Source of the DNA: Clostridiales bacterium
Lineage (GTDB): Bacteria; Bacillota; Clostridia; Lachnospirales; Lachnospiraceae
Assembly (NCBI GenBank): GCA_012837865.1
Contig: DUQJ01000010.1
Location: 1-42,207, forward strand
Direction of reading: 5' to 3'
Length of the DNA stretch: 42,207 nucleotides
Positions 7,767 through 17,345 of this stretch are shown piece after piece. The position numbers and the translations under genes are program-made. The notes under the pieces are model-generated. The model did no database searches. It was given only the letters and a program-made list of their open reading frames with translations, and was not told where the DNA came from. The first letter of the stretch is position 1; each line of letters starts with the position of its first letter.

Positions 7767-8471
7767 TTATTTAATTTGTCCGTAATATTTATACACTATA
7801 TACAAAACCATTAGATGTGCTGGATAGAAAAAATAAAAGAAATACTTTAGGCTCTTACCTTTCTTACCATTATATTTATTAATAATAAAGATTGAAAGAG
7901 TTCCAATCGTTTGAAATAATCCAAATAATATAAATTGTAGGAAGAATATAAATATCCCTAATTTAACTATATAGCCCCTAAAATAATAAAATGCTAATAT
8001 CATAAATATTCCTGCAAATTCATAATCTGTTTTCATTACTATAGATATTGTAGATATAAATAATATTAACAATGAGCTAAACGAATTCCTTAACCATAAA
8101 TTATTCGAATATTTTTCATCAATCTTTTCCAACAATGCAATTAAAATCAAGCCAAGTAATAATGTAAAAAATATATTTTGATGCCCCATATAATATGTTT
8201 TTTTATAAAAGGCTAAATCAAATGGAATCTCGGATATTAATGCAAATAATCCTAATCTAATTAAATATTTTTTAATATTACTAGTATGATAAAATCCCTC
8301 TACTATTAAGAATGCAAATATAGGAAACGACAATCTACCTACTCCTCTTAAAACCATATATATAGATGTATTACTCGGTATCAAGACTGCTGTAAAATGA
8401 TCAATAAACATTGTAATTATTGCAATTAACTTTAGATTGTATGAGTTTAAGACTCCTGATTCATTTCGCAT
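7767..8471 (-). CDS. TraX family membrane protein
   Basis: 234 residues, strongly hydrophobic with roughly seven membrane segments. The family signature is clear: NLKLIAIITMFIDHFTAVLI at the start, then RGVGRLSFPIFAFLIVEGF and LFALISEIPFDLAFY, then NIFFTLLLG. TraX of F plasmid acetylates pilin; related chromosomal proteins are thought to be membrane acyltransferases. It is the last gene of a four-gene operon, 17 bases after the zinc-ribbon gene, so an acyl-transfer role fits its neighbours. No terminator separates it from htpG. Confidence 0.8.
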   Translation of the reverse strand: MRNESGVLNSYNLKLIAIITMFIDHFTAVLIPSNTSIYMVLRGVGRLSFPIFAFLIVEGFYHTSNIKKYLIRLGLFALISEIPFDLAFYKKTYYMGHQNIFFTLLLGLILIALLEKIDEKYSNNLWLRNSFSSLLILFISTISIVMKTDYEFAGIFMILAFYYFRGYIVKLGIFIFFLQFILFGLFQTIGTLSIFIINKYNGKKGKSLKYFFYFFYPAHLMVLYIVYKYYGQIK

Positions 8472-8488
8472 AATACTTCTCCCCTTAA

Positions 8489-9151
8489 TTAAACATGCAT
8501 TCTTTTATTTAGTTCTTCTTTTATATCCTGACCTTTAAATAATATAAGAGCTGAAATAGATATAACACTTGCTGCTACACATATAATCGAAGGAAATGTT
8601 ACATCTAATCCTCCGATGAGTAAAAATACAATAGGTATTAATCCAAATAAAGCATCAATTAATAAATAAACGATATAATCACCTACATATATTTTCAGTA
8701 TTTTAACTGCAAGAACCATTAAGATAATCGCAGCTGCACAAACTGATGGTAACACATAGCTAATAGACCAGCCTCTCCAACCCATAGAATAATCCCATAA
8801 TACTGCTGTAATGGTTATAATAACAACTTGCCAAACTATTGTCTTAGGTATATTGTCTTTCTTTTTTATAATAAATATAAAACTCAGCCATAAACATAAT
8901 ATTCCTGCAATGACTAACAAATACCATTTCCTTTCTATATCTATAATTAAGTTTAATGCAATTGATAATACAGCGATTACAATTGACACAAACATAATTA
9001 TTCTAATCATTATATTAAATTCTTCATATATTGTTGGGATTGATGGAAACGCATTCTTTCCATCAGGTTTTCCTTGGACTAATCCACCACAAAGAGGACA
9101 TCTACTTTCTTCCCCTTCTATATTAATTTTACAATTATCACATTTCAACAT
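8489..9151 (-). CDS. Zinc-ribbon membrane protein (DUF6320-like)
   Basis: 220 residues. Cys4, Cys7, Cys18 and Cys21 in MLKCDNCK and SRCPLCGG form a short zinc ribbon, followed after a linker by about six membrane helices. The open frame begins 18 bases earlier, but the AGGTGG ribosome site lies inside that extension, so the start at 9151 is preferred. It resembles the DUF6320 proteins often found beside the acyltransferase of this operon; the function is unknown. Zinc-ribbon plus membrane proteins of this kind may be assembly or regulatory partners, which is inference. Confidence 0.7.
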   Translation of the reverse strand: MLKCDNCKINIEGEESRCPLCGGLVQGKPDGKNAFPSIPTIYEEFNIMIRIIMFVSIVIAVLSIALNLIIDIERKWYLLVIAGILCLWLSFIFIIKKKDNIPKTIVWQVVIITITAVLWDYSMGWRGWSISYVLPSVCAAAIILMVLAVKILKIYVGDYIVYLLIDALFGLIPIVFLLIGGLDVTFPSIICVAASVISISALILFKGQDIKEELNKRMHV

Positions 9152-9182
9152 ATTTATCCACCTTTCCATTCAATATAGACAA

Positions 9183-10442
9183 TTACTCATTTGTTCTAAT
9201 AGTAATTTCTACTCCTTCTTCAGATAATAATCTGTAAAATGTCTTTTGAATATCTGAATTATTAAAAGGCGATATAAAGCTAACAGATAATTTATCCTTA
9301 TAGGAACAAATACATAACTGTGGCCTTCTAACACTTGTATATACACTGAATGAATCTACATGTTTTTCTAATTCTTCTGGTAAAGTAATTTTACCAAGAT
9401 TAGATATTGCTGCAGTTAATCCTTTTGCATTAATACTATTGGCAATTCTCAAAGCTATATCCTTTATACTCAAAGGAATAACTCTCATAATAGCATTTCT
9501 TTCTAATGATGCTAATCTATTTAAATGTTCTTTTAGTTTTGATTCATCAAGTTCTTTTTTAAATGAATTTTTAACTGATTCAATAATATCCTCCAATTTA
9601 TGAATGCCTGTTCTAAAATCATATTCAATATTAATTGTGGCAAAAAAGTTTCTCGCTGAACCTGATAAGAAATAATTTCTTAAGTTTACAGGTATCGTCA
9701 AGACCACTGGGTGTTTCCTGTTTCTTTCCGGCATATCCATATATATCGAATAAATAAATAATGCAGTTAAATATACAGTTAGGGATGTATTATATTTATG
9801 CGCTACATCAATCGTTTCTTTTACTGATAACATACCTTCAATAATATTAATTCTATTATCAAGGCTTCTTCTTCCTGAAATTTTATATGCCCTTGGAACA
9901 CTTACCCTGTATTTTTTAACAGGACCTGTATAATGTTTTAAAAAGCTATCGCCTTTCATTTGACTTTCAGTAGATACATAATCAATTTGAGGAATATTAT
10001 CTTTAAATTCTTCCTTATAATATTCAGTTATATAATAAAGAAGTATTGTTTTAAGAAACCACAAGGCACCAGTACCATCAGTTAGAGCATGATATATTTC
10101 TAAATTAATTGTTTTTTTATAATAACTTACCTGAAACAAATGATTGTTTCGATTAGGAACATAAATAGCACTACAAGGAGGTTTAATTTCCTCAATCACT
10201 ACAGGTTGAGCTTCAGTTTCTTCAAAGTAATACCAAAACAAACCTTTCCTCAAAACTGATTTGAATAAAGGAAATAGCGCAATCGCTTTATCAACTGATT
10301 CTTGTAATAATATGGGCTTAATATCATCATGTAAATGACAGGCAATTCTAAAGACTTTAGTATCCTTTTCATTAGTATTTGGTGGAAATATTTTAGCTGC
10401 ATTATCTAATTTTGTCCATTCAACTGGTTTTTTCTTCTTCAT
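9183..10442 (-). CDS. Condensation-domain-like acyltransferase (alcohol acetyltransferase family)
   Basis: 419 residues of the CoA-dependent acyltransferase superfamily (alcohol acetyltransferase / PapA5 / NRPS condensation fold). The catalytic HxxxDG motif is present as YHALTDGTG, His118 and Asp122-Gly123. Later VVLTIPVNLRNYF and ISNLGKITLP correspond to conserved structural segments. No carrier protein or NRPS modules are nearby, so it probably transfers an acyl group from CoA, or from a carrier encoded elsewhere, to a hydroxyl or amine. It lies 21 bases downstream of the esterase gene. The real substrate is unknown. Confidence 0.75.
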   Translation of the reverse strand: MKKKKPVEWTKLDNAAKIFPPNTNEKDTKVFRIACHLHDDIKPILLQESVDKAIALFPLFKSVLRKGLFWYYFEETEAQPVVIEEIKPPCSAIYVPNRNNHLFQVSYYKKTINLEIYHALTDGTGALWFLKTILLYYITEYYKEEFKDNIPQIDYVSTESQMKGDSFLKHYTGPVKKYRVSVPRAYKISGRRSLDNRINIIEGMLSVKETIDVAHKYNTSLTVYLTALFIYSIYMDMPERNRKHPVVLTIPVNLRNYFLSGSARNFFATINIEYDFRTGIHKLEDIIESVKNSFKKELDESKLKEHLNRLASLERNAIMRVIPLSIKDIALRIANSINAKGLTAAISNLGKITLPEELEKHVDSFSVYTSVRRPQLCICSYKDKLSVSFISPFNNSDIQKTFYRLLSEEGVEITIRTNE

Positions 10443-10463
10443 TGTAATATACCCTTATTATAT

Positions 10464-11402
10464 TTATTCGGGGCTATTTCCCTCCTTGTTTAAAAAATCA
10501 TTTATTTGTTCATACGCTCTTTTTACATGGATAAAATGTTTGGGTAATGCAATAAATCCATGTAGCGCATCTTTCATTCTATATGTTTTAACAATATTAC
10601 CTGCTTGTTTAAGTCTTTCCGCATATTCTTCACCCTCATCTCTTAATGGGTCATATTCAGCCGTTATAATTAATGTTTCCGGTTGATTTGATAAATCATC
10701 TGCCAATAAAGGCGCAAGATAAGGATTAGATAAATCTTCTTCATCATTTATATATAATTTCATATAATCGCATAGCCTTTGGGATGTCAAAAGAAACTCT
10801 TTCCCATTATCATGAACACTTTGATAAATTGAGTTCTCCGTATAGTCATTCCATAAAGCAGGGTAAATTAATATTTGCTTTTTTGGTATATAACCACCCC
10901 TATCTCTAGCCATTAATGATACCGCTGCCGCAAGGTTCCCTCCAGCACTATCTCCAACAATAGTAATATCATCTAAATCTATATTAAAAAATCTCTTATC
11001 TGAAAATATCTCTTGTGTTACAGTATAGCAATCTTCAAGCCCTTTGGGAAATTTATTTTCTGGTGCTAGTCTATAATCAACAGAGACAACTATATGTCCT
11101 GTTTGTTTAGCCATATTATCGCATATTTTTGAGTATGTATCTATATTACCAACAACCCATCCTCCGCCATGAAAAAATATAATTGCTTTTTTCTTATTTT
11201 TTTTACTATTTGGCAAAAATATTCTAACATCTATATCATTTTCTTCTCCAGTTATCCTATGGTCCCATAATTTATATGCGGATTTAATCCTTGGACTAGC
11301 AATATTATCTACCTGTCGTTTTATTTTATAAGCCTTGGTCATATCCATCTCAACATATGATAACGCTTTTAAAGCCAATCTCATAGATTTATTTATAGCC
11401 AT
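10464..11402 (-). CDS. Alpha/beta hydrolase, hormone-sensitive-lipase type esterase
   Basis: 312 residues. The oxyanion motif HGGGW is at 78-82, the nucleophile elbow GDSAG at 150-154 (Ser152), and Asp251 and His281 complete the triad, so the enzyme looks active. No signal peptide is seen, so it is cytoplasmic. This family hydrolyses short-chain esters. It is the first gene of the operon with the acyltransferase, zinc-ribbon membrane protein and TraX genes, suggesting making and removing ester groups on the same molecule. The promoter is listed separately. Confidence 0.85.
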   Translation of the reverse strand: MAINKSMRLALKALSYVEMDMTKAYKIKRQVDNIASPRIKSAYKLWDHRITGEENDIDVRIFLPNSKKNKKKAIIFFHGGGWVVGNIDTYSKICDNMAKQTGHIVVSVDYRLAPENKFPKGLEDCYTVTQEIFSDKRFFNIDLDDITIVGDSAGGNLAAAVSLMARDRGGYIPKKQILIYPALWNDYTENSIYQSVHDNGKEFLLTSQRLCDYMKLYINDEEDLSNPYLAPLLADDLSNQPETLIITAEYDPLRDEGEEYAERLKQAGNIVKTYRMKDALHGFIALPKHFIHVKRAYEQINDFLNKEGNSPE

Positions 11403-11430
11403 AAAAATCCCCCTTTAAATACATATTGCC

Positions 11431-11459
11431 ATTATACAATTTTTTTACTATAGTATCAA
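11431..11459 (-). promoter_or_regulatory. Promoter of the esterase/acyltransferase operon
   Basis: Minus strand TTGATA (11454-11459) and TATAAT (11431-11436), 17-base spacing, about 30 bases before the esterase start. Confidence 0.7.
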
Positions 11460-11503
11460 CGATGAGATAAACTATTATTTTATATGCTATCATCCTTTTA
11501 TGC

Positions 11504-11531
11504 TTGCAAAATACTAAATATAAGTTAAAAT
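11504..11531 (+). promoter_or_regulatory. Possible promoter of the ABC-F gene
   Basis: TTGCAA (11504-11509) and TAAAAT (11526-11531) spaced by 16 bases, about 35 bases before the ATG. The match is only moderate. Confidence 0.4.
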
Positions 11532-11567
11532 AGAAATAATGAATTTTGAAAGGTTTAGGTGCTATAA

Positions 11568-13223
11568 ATGATACAGGCGAGTGATATTACTCTAAGATTA
11601 GGCAAGCATGCTCTATTTGAGGATGTTAACATTAAATTTACAGAAGGAAATTGTTATGGTTTGATCGGTGCAAATGGGTCTGGTAAATCTACATTCCTCA
11701 AAATACTATCTGGAAAATTGGATCCTTCAAAAGGAAACATCATTATAACTCCAGGTCAAAGATTGTCCTTTTTACAACAAGACCATTATAAATATGACGA
11801 ATATTTAGTTTTAGATACTGTAATAATGGGCAATAAACGTTTATATGAAATTATGAAAGAAAAAGAAGCCATTTATGCTAAAGAAGACTTCACTGATGCC
11901 GATGGTATCAAAGCAAGTGAATTAGAGGGCGAATTTGCCAATATGGACGGTTGGGAAGCAGAAGCTGATGCTAGTACATTATTAAATGGCCTAGGCATTG
12001 ACAATCTTCTTCATGATAAATATATGAAAGATTTATCTGGAAATGAAAAGGTAAAAGTTTTACTAGCTCAAGCTTTATTTGGTAGCCCTGATATTTTATT
12101 ATTAGATGAACCAACCAACCATTTAGACTTAGAAGCCATACGTTGGTTAGAAGAATTTTTAATTAATTTTGAAAATACTGTTATAGTTGTATCACATGAT
12201 AGATATTTCTTAAATAAGGTTTGTACACAAATTGCTGATATTGATTATGCTAAAATCCAACTTTATGCTGGTAATTATGATTTCTGGTATGAGTCAAGTC
12301 AACTTATGGTTAAGCAAATGAAAGATTCTAATAAAAAGAAAGAAGATAAAATCAAAGAATTACAAGAGTTTATTCAAAGATTTAGTGCCAATGCTTCTAA
12401 AGCAAAGCAAGCTACTTCTAGAAAAAGGGCTCTTGATAAAATCGAATTAGATGAAATAAAACCTTCTAGTAGAAAATACCCATACATTGATTTTAAACCA
12501 TTAAGAAACATTGGAAATGAAGTACTTACTGTTGAAGGTCTATCTAAGAGTATTAATGGAGTTAAAATATTGGATAATATGTCTTTCACTCTAAATCATG
12601 ATGATAAAGTAGCATTCGTTGGCTCTAACACACTTGCAACTACAACTCTTTTTAAAATTTTATCAGGAGAGATGGAAGCTGATGAAGGAAGTTTCAAATG
12701 GGGCGTAACAACTAATGTATCATATTTTCCAAAAGATAATACTAAATTGTTTGATAGGGATGACACTATAGTTGATTGGTTAATGCCTTATTCAACCGAA
12801 AAAGACCCTACATATGTTAGAGGTTTCTTAGGAAGAATGTTATTTAAAGGAGAAGATGGACTTAAAAAAGTAAATATTCTATCTGGTGGAGAAAGAGTTA
12901 GAGTTATGCTGTCTAAAATGATGCTCATTGGCGCTAATGTATTGATTTTAGACGAACCAACCAACCATTTAGATATGGAGTCTATTACTTCGCTAAACAA
13001 TGGTGTAATCAAATTTCCAGGCGTAGCTTTATTTACATCACAGGATCATCAGTTTGTTCAAACATCAGCTAATAGAATCATGGAAATTACAGCTGAAGGA
13101 TTATTAATAGATAAAATGTCTACTTATGATGATTATCTTGATAGTGATGAAACAGCTCGTAAGAGATTTGTATTTAAAGTAGATGAGTCTTTTAAAGAAG
13201 ATTTAGATGAAATGGAAAATTAA
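11568..13223 (+). CDS. ABC-F family ATPase, YbiT/YkpA-like
   Basis: 551-residue soluble protein with two ABC domains and no membrane helices, typical of ribosome-associated ABC-F proteins. Domain 1: Walker A GANGSGKST at 34-42, signature LSGNEKVKV, Walker B ILLLDEPTNHLD. A charged linker (about 245-290) joins the domains. Domain 2: signature LSGGERVRV and Walker B VLILDEPTNHLD, but its Walker A reads GSNTLATTT at 352-360, with Thr358 where the catalytic Lys is expected. WGVTTNVSYFPKDNTKLF is typical of the YbiT branch. The likely role is in translation. Known antibiotic-resistance ABC-F proteins belong to other branches, so resistance is not inferred. Confidence 0.85.
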   Translation: MIQASDITLRLGKHALFEDVNIKFTEGNCYGLIGANGSGKSTFLKILSGKLDPSKGNIIITPGQRLSFLQQDHYKYDEYLVLDTVIMGNKRLYEIMKEKEAIYAKEDFTDADGIKASELEGEFANMDGWEAEADASTLLNGLGIDNLLHDKYMKDLSGNEKVKVLLAQALFGSPDILLLDEPTNHLDLEAIRWLEEFLINFENTVIVVSHDRYFLNKVCTQIADIDYAKIQLYAGNYDFWYESSQLMVKQMKDSNKKKEDKIKELQEFIQRFSANASKAKQATSRKRALDKIELDEIKPSSRKYPYIDFKPLRNIGNEVLTVEGLSKSINGVKILDNMSFTLNHDDKVAFVGSNTLATTTLFKILSGEMEADEGSFKWGVTTNVSYFPKDNTKLFDRDDTIVDWLMPYSTEKDPTYVRGFLGRMLFKGEDGLKKVNILSGGERVRVMLSKMMLIGANVLILDEPTNHLDMESITSLNNGVIKFPGVALFTSQDHQFVQTSANRIMEITAEGLLIDKMSTYDDYLDSDETARKRFVFKVDESFKEDLDEMEN

Positions 13224-13252
13224 TAGAATATTAATAGATTATTAAATAGTCT

Positions 13253-13297
13253 TAATGGTACAAAGCGTATATATTATACTTTTGTACCATTTTTTTC
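13253..13297. terminator. Terminator between the ABC-F gene and the acc/fab operon
   Basis: Inverted repeat AATGGTACAAA / TTTTGTACCATT with a T7 run on the plus strand and an A-poor flank on the other side. It serves the ABC-F gene and probably also the convergent fatty acid operon. Confidence 0.8.
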
Positions 13298-14083
13298 TTA
13301 TATTTTTCTATATCGTTCATACCTTTTATCAAGCATATCCTTTGTTTCTTCATTAATTAGACTTGTTAAGTCTTTTTCGATTATCATATCTATTTCTCTC
13401 ATGGTTTTTAGAGAATTTGTCTGTACACCCCCGTCAGATTCATCTATAATTCCATCTATAATCCCGAATTTATAAAGGTCTTGTGCTGTTAATTTCATAT
13501 CATTAGCTGCCTCTTCTGCCCTTGATGAATCTTTGTATAAAATAGATGCAAATCCTTCCGGTGATAATATCGAATAAATTGCATGTCTCAACATATAAAC
13601 TCTATCTGCTACTCCAAGCGCAAGTGCTCCACCGCTACCACCTTCAGAAATTACAAAGGTAAGGATTGGTGTTTTTAGCAACATCATACTTGCTAAATTA
13701 GTTGCTATCGCTTCTCCCTGGCCTCTTTCTTCAGCACCAATTCCACAAAATGCACCAGGCGTATCAACAAAGCATATAATAGGTCTTTTGAACTTCTCTG
13801 CCTGCTTCATTAATCGAAGAGCTTTTCTATATCCTTCTGGATGAGGCATTGAAAAGTTTCTTAATATATTATCCTTAGTATTTCTACCCTTTTGCTGAGC
13901 TATTACTGTTACGGGTATTCCTTTAAAAGAAGCAATTCCACCAACTATGGCTTTATCGTCTGAAAATCTTCTATCTCCGTGTAATTCAATAAAATCATCA
14001 AAAAGATTCTCAATATAATCAAGCCCAGTTGGTCTAAGTGGTGATCTTGCTATTTGTACCTTATTCCATGGTGTAAAATTCAT
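13298..14083 (-). CDS. accA: Acetyl-CoA carboxylase carboxyltransferase subunit alpha
   Basis: 261 residues, the short Firmicute form lacking the N-terminal extension of the E. coli protein. [37 protein letters not shown] and [15 protein letters not shown] are the conserved carboxyltransferase segments that, with AccD, move the carboxyl group from biotin to acetyl-CoA to give malonyl-CoA. It overlaps accD by 23 bases, consistent with equal subunit production. Last gene of the fatty acid operon. Confidence 0.95.
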   Translation of the reverse strand: MNFTPWNKVQIARSPLRPTGLDYIENLFDDFIELHGDRRFSDDKAIVGGIASFKGIPVTVIAQQKGRNTKDNILRNFSMPHPEGYRKALRLMKQAEKFKRPIICFVDTPGAFCGIGAEERGQGEAIATNLASMMLLKTPILTFVISEGGSGGALALGVADRVYMLRHAIYSILSPEGFASILYKDSSRAEEAANDMKLTAQDLYKFGIIDGIIDESDGGVQTNSLKTMREIDMIIEKDLTSLINEETKDMLDKRYERYRKI

Positions 14084-15032
14084 CTTTAGATCCCCCTTGG
14101 CTTTTATTTTGATGCAATAAAATTATTTTGGATAATACTTCTCTCATATCGTTTCTTGCAACTATTTTATCTATAAAACCATGCTCCAATAAAAACTCTG
14201 ATCTTTGAAATCCTTCAGGTAGTTTTTGACCTATAGTTTGTTGTATGACCCTCGGTCCTGCAAATCCTATTAATGCTTTTGGTTCTGCCAATATTATATC
14301 TCCAAGCATAGCAAAACTAGCTGTAACTCCTCCTGTAGTGGGATCTGTTAATACAGATATATAGAGCAATCCAGCTTCGCTATGTCTTGCTAATGCACCA
14401 CTCACTTTTGCCATCTGCATTAATGAAAATATTCCCTCCTGCATTCTTGCACCTCCAGAAGAACAAAATACAATTACAGGCAAATTTTCCTTTGTTGCTC
14501 TTTCAAACAATCTAGTTAGTTTTTCTCCTATAGCTGTTCCCATACTACCCATTAAAAACACGGGATCCATAACAGCTATATAAATGTCATTAGTCTTGAT
14601 CTTAGCTTTTACAACTAAAATTCCATCTATTAGTCCAGTTCTTTTTTGAAGATTTAATAATTTCTCCTTATAACCTGGGAACTTTAATGGATCTTTTGTT
14701 GTAACTTGCTTATCATATTCAATACACAGATCATCAACATCAATAATTGTAGAAAGTCTTTCAATTGCTGTCATTTTAAAATACGCACCACATTCTGGAC
14801 ATATTTTATTATTGCTTATAAGCAATTTATTATAAATTATCTTTCCACACTTTGCACATTTAGCTACTATACCCTCTGGTACATTTGGTTTGCATTCGGT
14901 TTCCTGATATTGTATTTCTACATAGTTTTCTTTAATACTTTTTTTCTTTTCTTCAATATTATCTTTTAATGATTGTCTATTATACTTTTTAGATACTGCA
15001 TATTGCTTACCTCTAAATATATTTGATAACAT
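14061..15032 (-). CDS. accD: Acetyl-CoA carboxylase carboxyltransferase subunit beta
   Basis: 323 residues. The N-terminal zinc ribbon is complete (CAKCGK and CPECGAYF) and the crotonase-like carboxyltransferase core carries [13 protein letters not shown] and [17 protein letters not shown] Lys/Glu-rich N-terminal stretch of about 50 residues precedes the ribbon. It lies 13 bases after accC and overlaps accA. The complex acts in the cytoplasm. Confidence 0.95.
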   Translation of the reverse strand: MLSNIFRGKQYAVSKKYNRQSLKDNIEEKKKSIKENYVEIQYQETECKPNVPEGIVAKCAKCGKIIYNKLLISNNKICPECGAYFKMTAIERLSTIIDVDDLCIEYDKQVTTKDPLKFPGYKEKLLNLQKRTGLIDGILVVKAKIKTNDIYIAVMDPVFLMGSMGTAIGEKLTRLFERATKENLPVIVFCSSGGARMQEGIFSLMQMAKVSGALARHSEAGLLYISVLTDPTTGGVTASFAMLGDIILAEPKALIGFAGPRVIQQTIGQKLPEGFQRSEFLLEHGFIDKIVARNDMREVLSKIILLHQNKSQGGSKDEFYTME

Positions 15033-15045
15033 AGTTAGCTCCTAA

Positions 15046-16392
15046 CTAAGAAAATATAAATTCTCTTTCTATATAACTTGTATCATAAGTCCCTTTGATA
15101 AAAGCTTCTTGCTCAATTAAATCATATACGAACTCTGCATTTGTTGCAATACCATCTATTGCAAATTCAACTAACACCCTTTTCATTCTGCTAATAGCTT
15201 CTTCTCGTGTTGCACCATGTACAATAAACTTTGCTAACATAGAATCATATGTCGGTGGAACTTTATAACCCGGATATATAGCAGTATCAACCCTTACTCC
15301 ATATCCCCCTGGAAGTAGTAGATTCTCTATAAGGCCCGGTGAAGGCATAAAATTTCTCTTTGGATCTTCTGCATTAATTCTACACTCTATTGCATGACCT
15401 TGTAATTTCACGTCCTTTTGGCTCAAGCTTAACTTATTGCCAGCAGCAATTAGTATTTGTTCTTTTATCATATCTATACCTGTTACCATCTCTGTTACAG
15501 GATGTTCAACTTGTATTCTTGTATTCATCTCCATAAAATAAAAGTCACCTTTACTATCAAGTAGAAATTCAATAGTTCCAGCATTTTCATATTTTGTTGT
15601 TTTAGCTGCCTTAACAGCCATTTCACCCATTTTTCTTCTTAGTTCTTCATTAATCATTGACGAAGGAGATTCTTCTATAACTTTCTGTTTTCTTCTTTGC
15701 ATAGAACAGTCTCTCTCACCCAAATGAATAACATTGTTGAATTTATCAGCTAATATCTGGAATTCTATATGTTTTGGATTCTCTATTACCTTTTCCATGT
15801 ATACCCTGTCATCATCAAATGCTGCTTTTGATTCTGATTTAGCAGAATCTATAGCTTTCTCTAACTCTTCTTCACTATTAACTACTCTCATACCCTTGCC
15901 ACCACCGCCTGATGATGCTTTTATTAATACTGGATATCCTATCCCTTTAGCAAGTTGTCTTGCTTCTTTTAAGCAATCTATCTCACCATCAGAGCCTGGT
16001 ATAACCGGTATTCCTGCTGCTTTCATAGTGTCTTTCGCCCTTGATTTATTACCTAATAAATCAATAATCTCTGAACTTGGGCCAATAAACACTATATTAC
16101 ATTCTTCACACATTTTTGCAAATGATGCATTTTCAGATAAAAAGCCAAAGCCTGGATGTATCGCTTTTGCTCCTGTTAAAATTGTAGCACTAATAATATT
16201 ATTAACATTTAAATAACTGTCTTTTGATTTCGCAGGACCAATACATACTGCTTCATCTGCAAGCATTACATGCAGAGCATCTTTGTCAGTTTCAGAGTAA
16301 ACTGCAACAGTTTTAATACCCATTTCTCTACATGTTCTAATAATTCTAACCGCAATCTCTCCACGGTTTGCTATTAAGATTTTTTCGAACAT
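15046..16392 (-). CDS. accC: Acetyl-CoA carboxylase, biotin carboxylase subunit
   Basis: 448 residues from the preferred start [17 protein letters not shown]. The frame is open four codons further, but GGTGG in that extension is the ribosome site for the chosen ATG. The ATP-grasp glycine loop is [10 protein letters not shown]; later [20 protein letters not shown] holds metal- and bicarbonate-site residues. It carboxylates the biotin on AccB using ATP and bicarbonate. It sits between fabZ and accD. Confidence 0.95.
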   Translation of the reverse strand: MFEKILIANRGEIAVRIIRTCREMGIKTVAVYSETDKDALHVMLADEAVCIGPAKSKDSYLNVNNIISATILTGAKAIHPGFGFLSENASFAKMCEECNIVFIGPSSEIIDLLGNKSRAKDTMKAAGIPVIPGSDGEIDCLKEARQLAKGIGYPVLIKASSGGGGKGMRVVNSEEELEKAIDSAKSESKAAFDDDRVYMEKVIENPKHIEFQILADKFNNVIHLGERDCSMQRRKQKVIEESPSSMINEELRRKMGEMAVKAAKTTKYENAGTIEFLLDSKGDFYFMEMNTRIQVEHPVTEMVTGIDMIKEQILIAAGNKLSLSQKDVKLQGHAIECRINAEDPKRNFMPSPGLIENLLLPGGYGVRVDTAIYPGYKVPPTYDSMLAKFIVHGATREEAISRMKRVLVEFAIDGIATNAEFVYDLIEQEAFIKGTYDTSYIEREFIFS

Positions 16393-16419
16393 ATTTACCA
16401 CCATTCTTAGTTTATTAGT

Positions 16420-16842
16420 TTAGCCTATAGCAAATGTCATAATAGCTTCTACTGCTATTTCACCTTCAGTATATGCATATGCTTGGCCTATGCCAAAACT
16501 ACCTTTATTCTTAATTATTTCAACTTCAAGTTTCAAAACATCACCTGGTATTACCTTTTTCTTAAATTTAACTTTATCCATTGCTCCAAAATAAGCAGTC
16601 TTGCCCTTATTAGATTCAACACTAAGTATAGCAATAGCACCTGTTTGAGCAAGCGCCTCTAAAATAAGCACACCTGGCATAACAGGATTACCTGGAAAAT
16701 GTCCTACAAAATGTGGTTCATTCATAGTTACTGCTTTAATTCCTACGGCTTTTATCCCTGCTTCTAATTCCACAATTCTATCTACTAATAGAAATGGAGG
16801 TCTATGTGGAATGATTTTTTGTATTTCATTTATATCGAGCAT
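16420..16842 (-). CDS. fabZ: 3-hydroxyacyl-ACP dehydratase FabZ
   Basis: 140 residues from MLDINEIQKIIPHRPPFLL. An in-frame ATG 27 bases upstream is less likely because AGAGGA lies directly before the chosen ATG. The catalytic His48 (VGHFPGNPVMPG) and Glu62 (LEALAQTGA) of the hot-dog fold are present. It dehydrates 3-hydroxyacyl-ACP to trans-2-enoyl-ACP, the substrate of FabK in the same operon. No fabA or fabM is present, so this cluster alone does not explain unsaturated fatty acid synthesis. Confidence 0.95.
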   Translation of the reverse strand: MLDINEIQKIIPHRPPFLLVDRIVELEAGIKAVGIKAVTMNEPHFVGHFPGNPVMPGVLILEALAQTGAIAILSVESNKGKTAYFGAMDKVKFKKKVIPGDVLKLEVEIIKNKGSFGIGQAYAYTEGEIAVEAIMTFAIG

Positions 16843-16878
16843 GTTTTCCTCTTTTCTAATATAAACCATCTAATTAGG

Positions 16879-17343
16879 CTACTGTTTAATTAAGAATAAG
16901 GGTTGATTAAACTCTACCATTTCCTCATTTCGTGTAAGAATATTTACCACTTCGCCATCAACATCGCTTTCAATTTCATTCATTAACTTCATGGCTTCTA
17001 TAATACAAAGCGTCTGACCTTTTTTAACTTTATCCCCTATTTTAATAAAAGGAGGATGTTCTGGAGATTGCGATTCATAAAACGTTCCTACCATCGGCGA
17101 TAAAATTTCATCTCCCTCAATTGTTTCTGCTTGTGGAGCTGTTTGAACAAGTTTTACTTCTTGATTTATCATTTGATTTGAATCTTGTGCAATCGAACTT
17201 TTTACTTCCTGATTCATTACCACATTGTTAGATTCATGTTTCTTTTCCATTCTTATTTTCAAACCATTTTCTTCTAACTCTAAAGCTGTTAAATTACTTT
17301 TATTCATTTCTTTAATTAAGTTCTCTATTAATTTAAAATCCAC
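16879..17343 (-). CDS. accB: Acetyl-CoA carboxylase biotin carboxyl carrier protein
   Basis: 154 residues. The C-terminal biotinyl domain has the EAMKL motif with biotin acceptor Lys119; the preceding [20 protein letters not shown] is the usual thumb region. A Gln/Asn/Val-rich linker (about 36-76) joins it to the N-terminal helix. It ends 3 bases after the fabF-side spacing is exhausted, i.e. the accB start is only 2 bases from the fabF stop, so translation is coupled. Confidence 0.95.
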   Translation of the reverse strand: MDFKLIENLIKEMNKSNLTALELEENGLKIRMEKKHESNNVVMNQEVKSSIAQDSNQMINQEVKLVQTAPQAETIEGDEILSPMVGTFYESQSPEHPPFIKIGDKVKKGQTLCIIEAMKLMNEIESDVDGEVVNILTRNEEMVEFNQPLFLIKQ

Positions 17344-17345
17344 TA

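Noticed and set aside
9152-9169. Upstream start for the zinc-ribbon gene
   Set aside because: The extension is made of the ribosome site for the inner ATG. The same reasoning moved the starts of accC, fabZ, pdxS, glnN, rubrerythrin, pit and the transposase.
8811-9227. 138-codon plus-strand frame antisense to the zinc-ribbon gene
   Set aside because: It is low-complexity Ile/Asn-rich antisense of membrane helices and lacks a ribosome site.
11568-13223. ABC-F protein as an antibiotic resistance determinant
   Set aside because: Sequence features are of the housekeeping YbiT/YkpA-like branch and there is no resistance-type leader.
15734-16216. 160-codon plus-strand frame antisense to accC
   Set aside because: It is wholly inside a well-supported essential gene and shows no family pattern.
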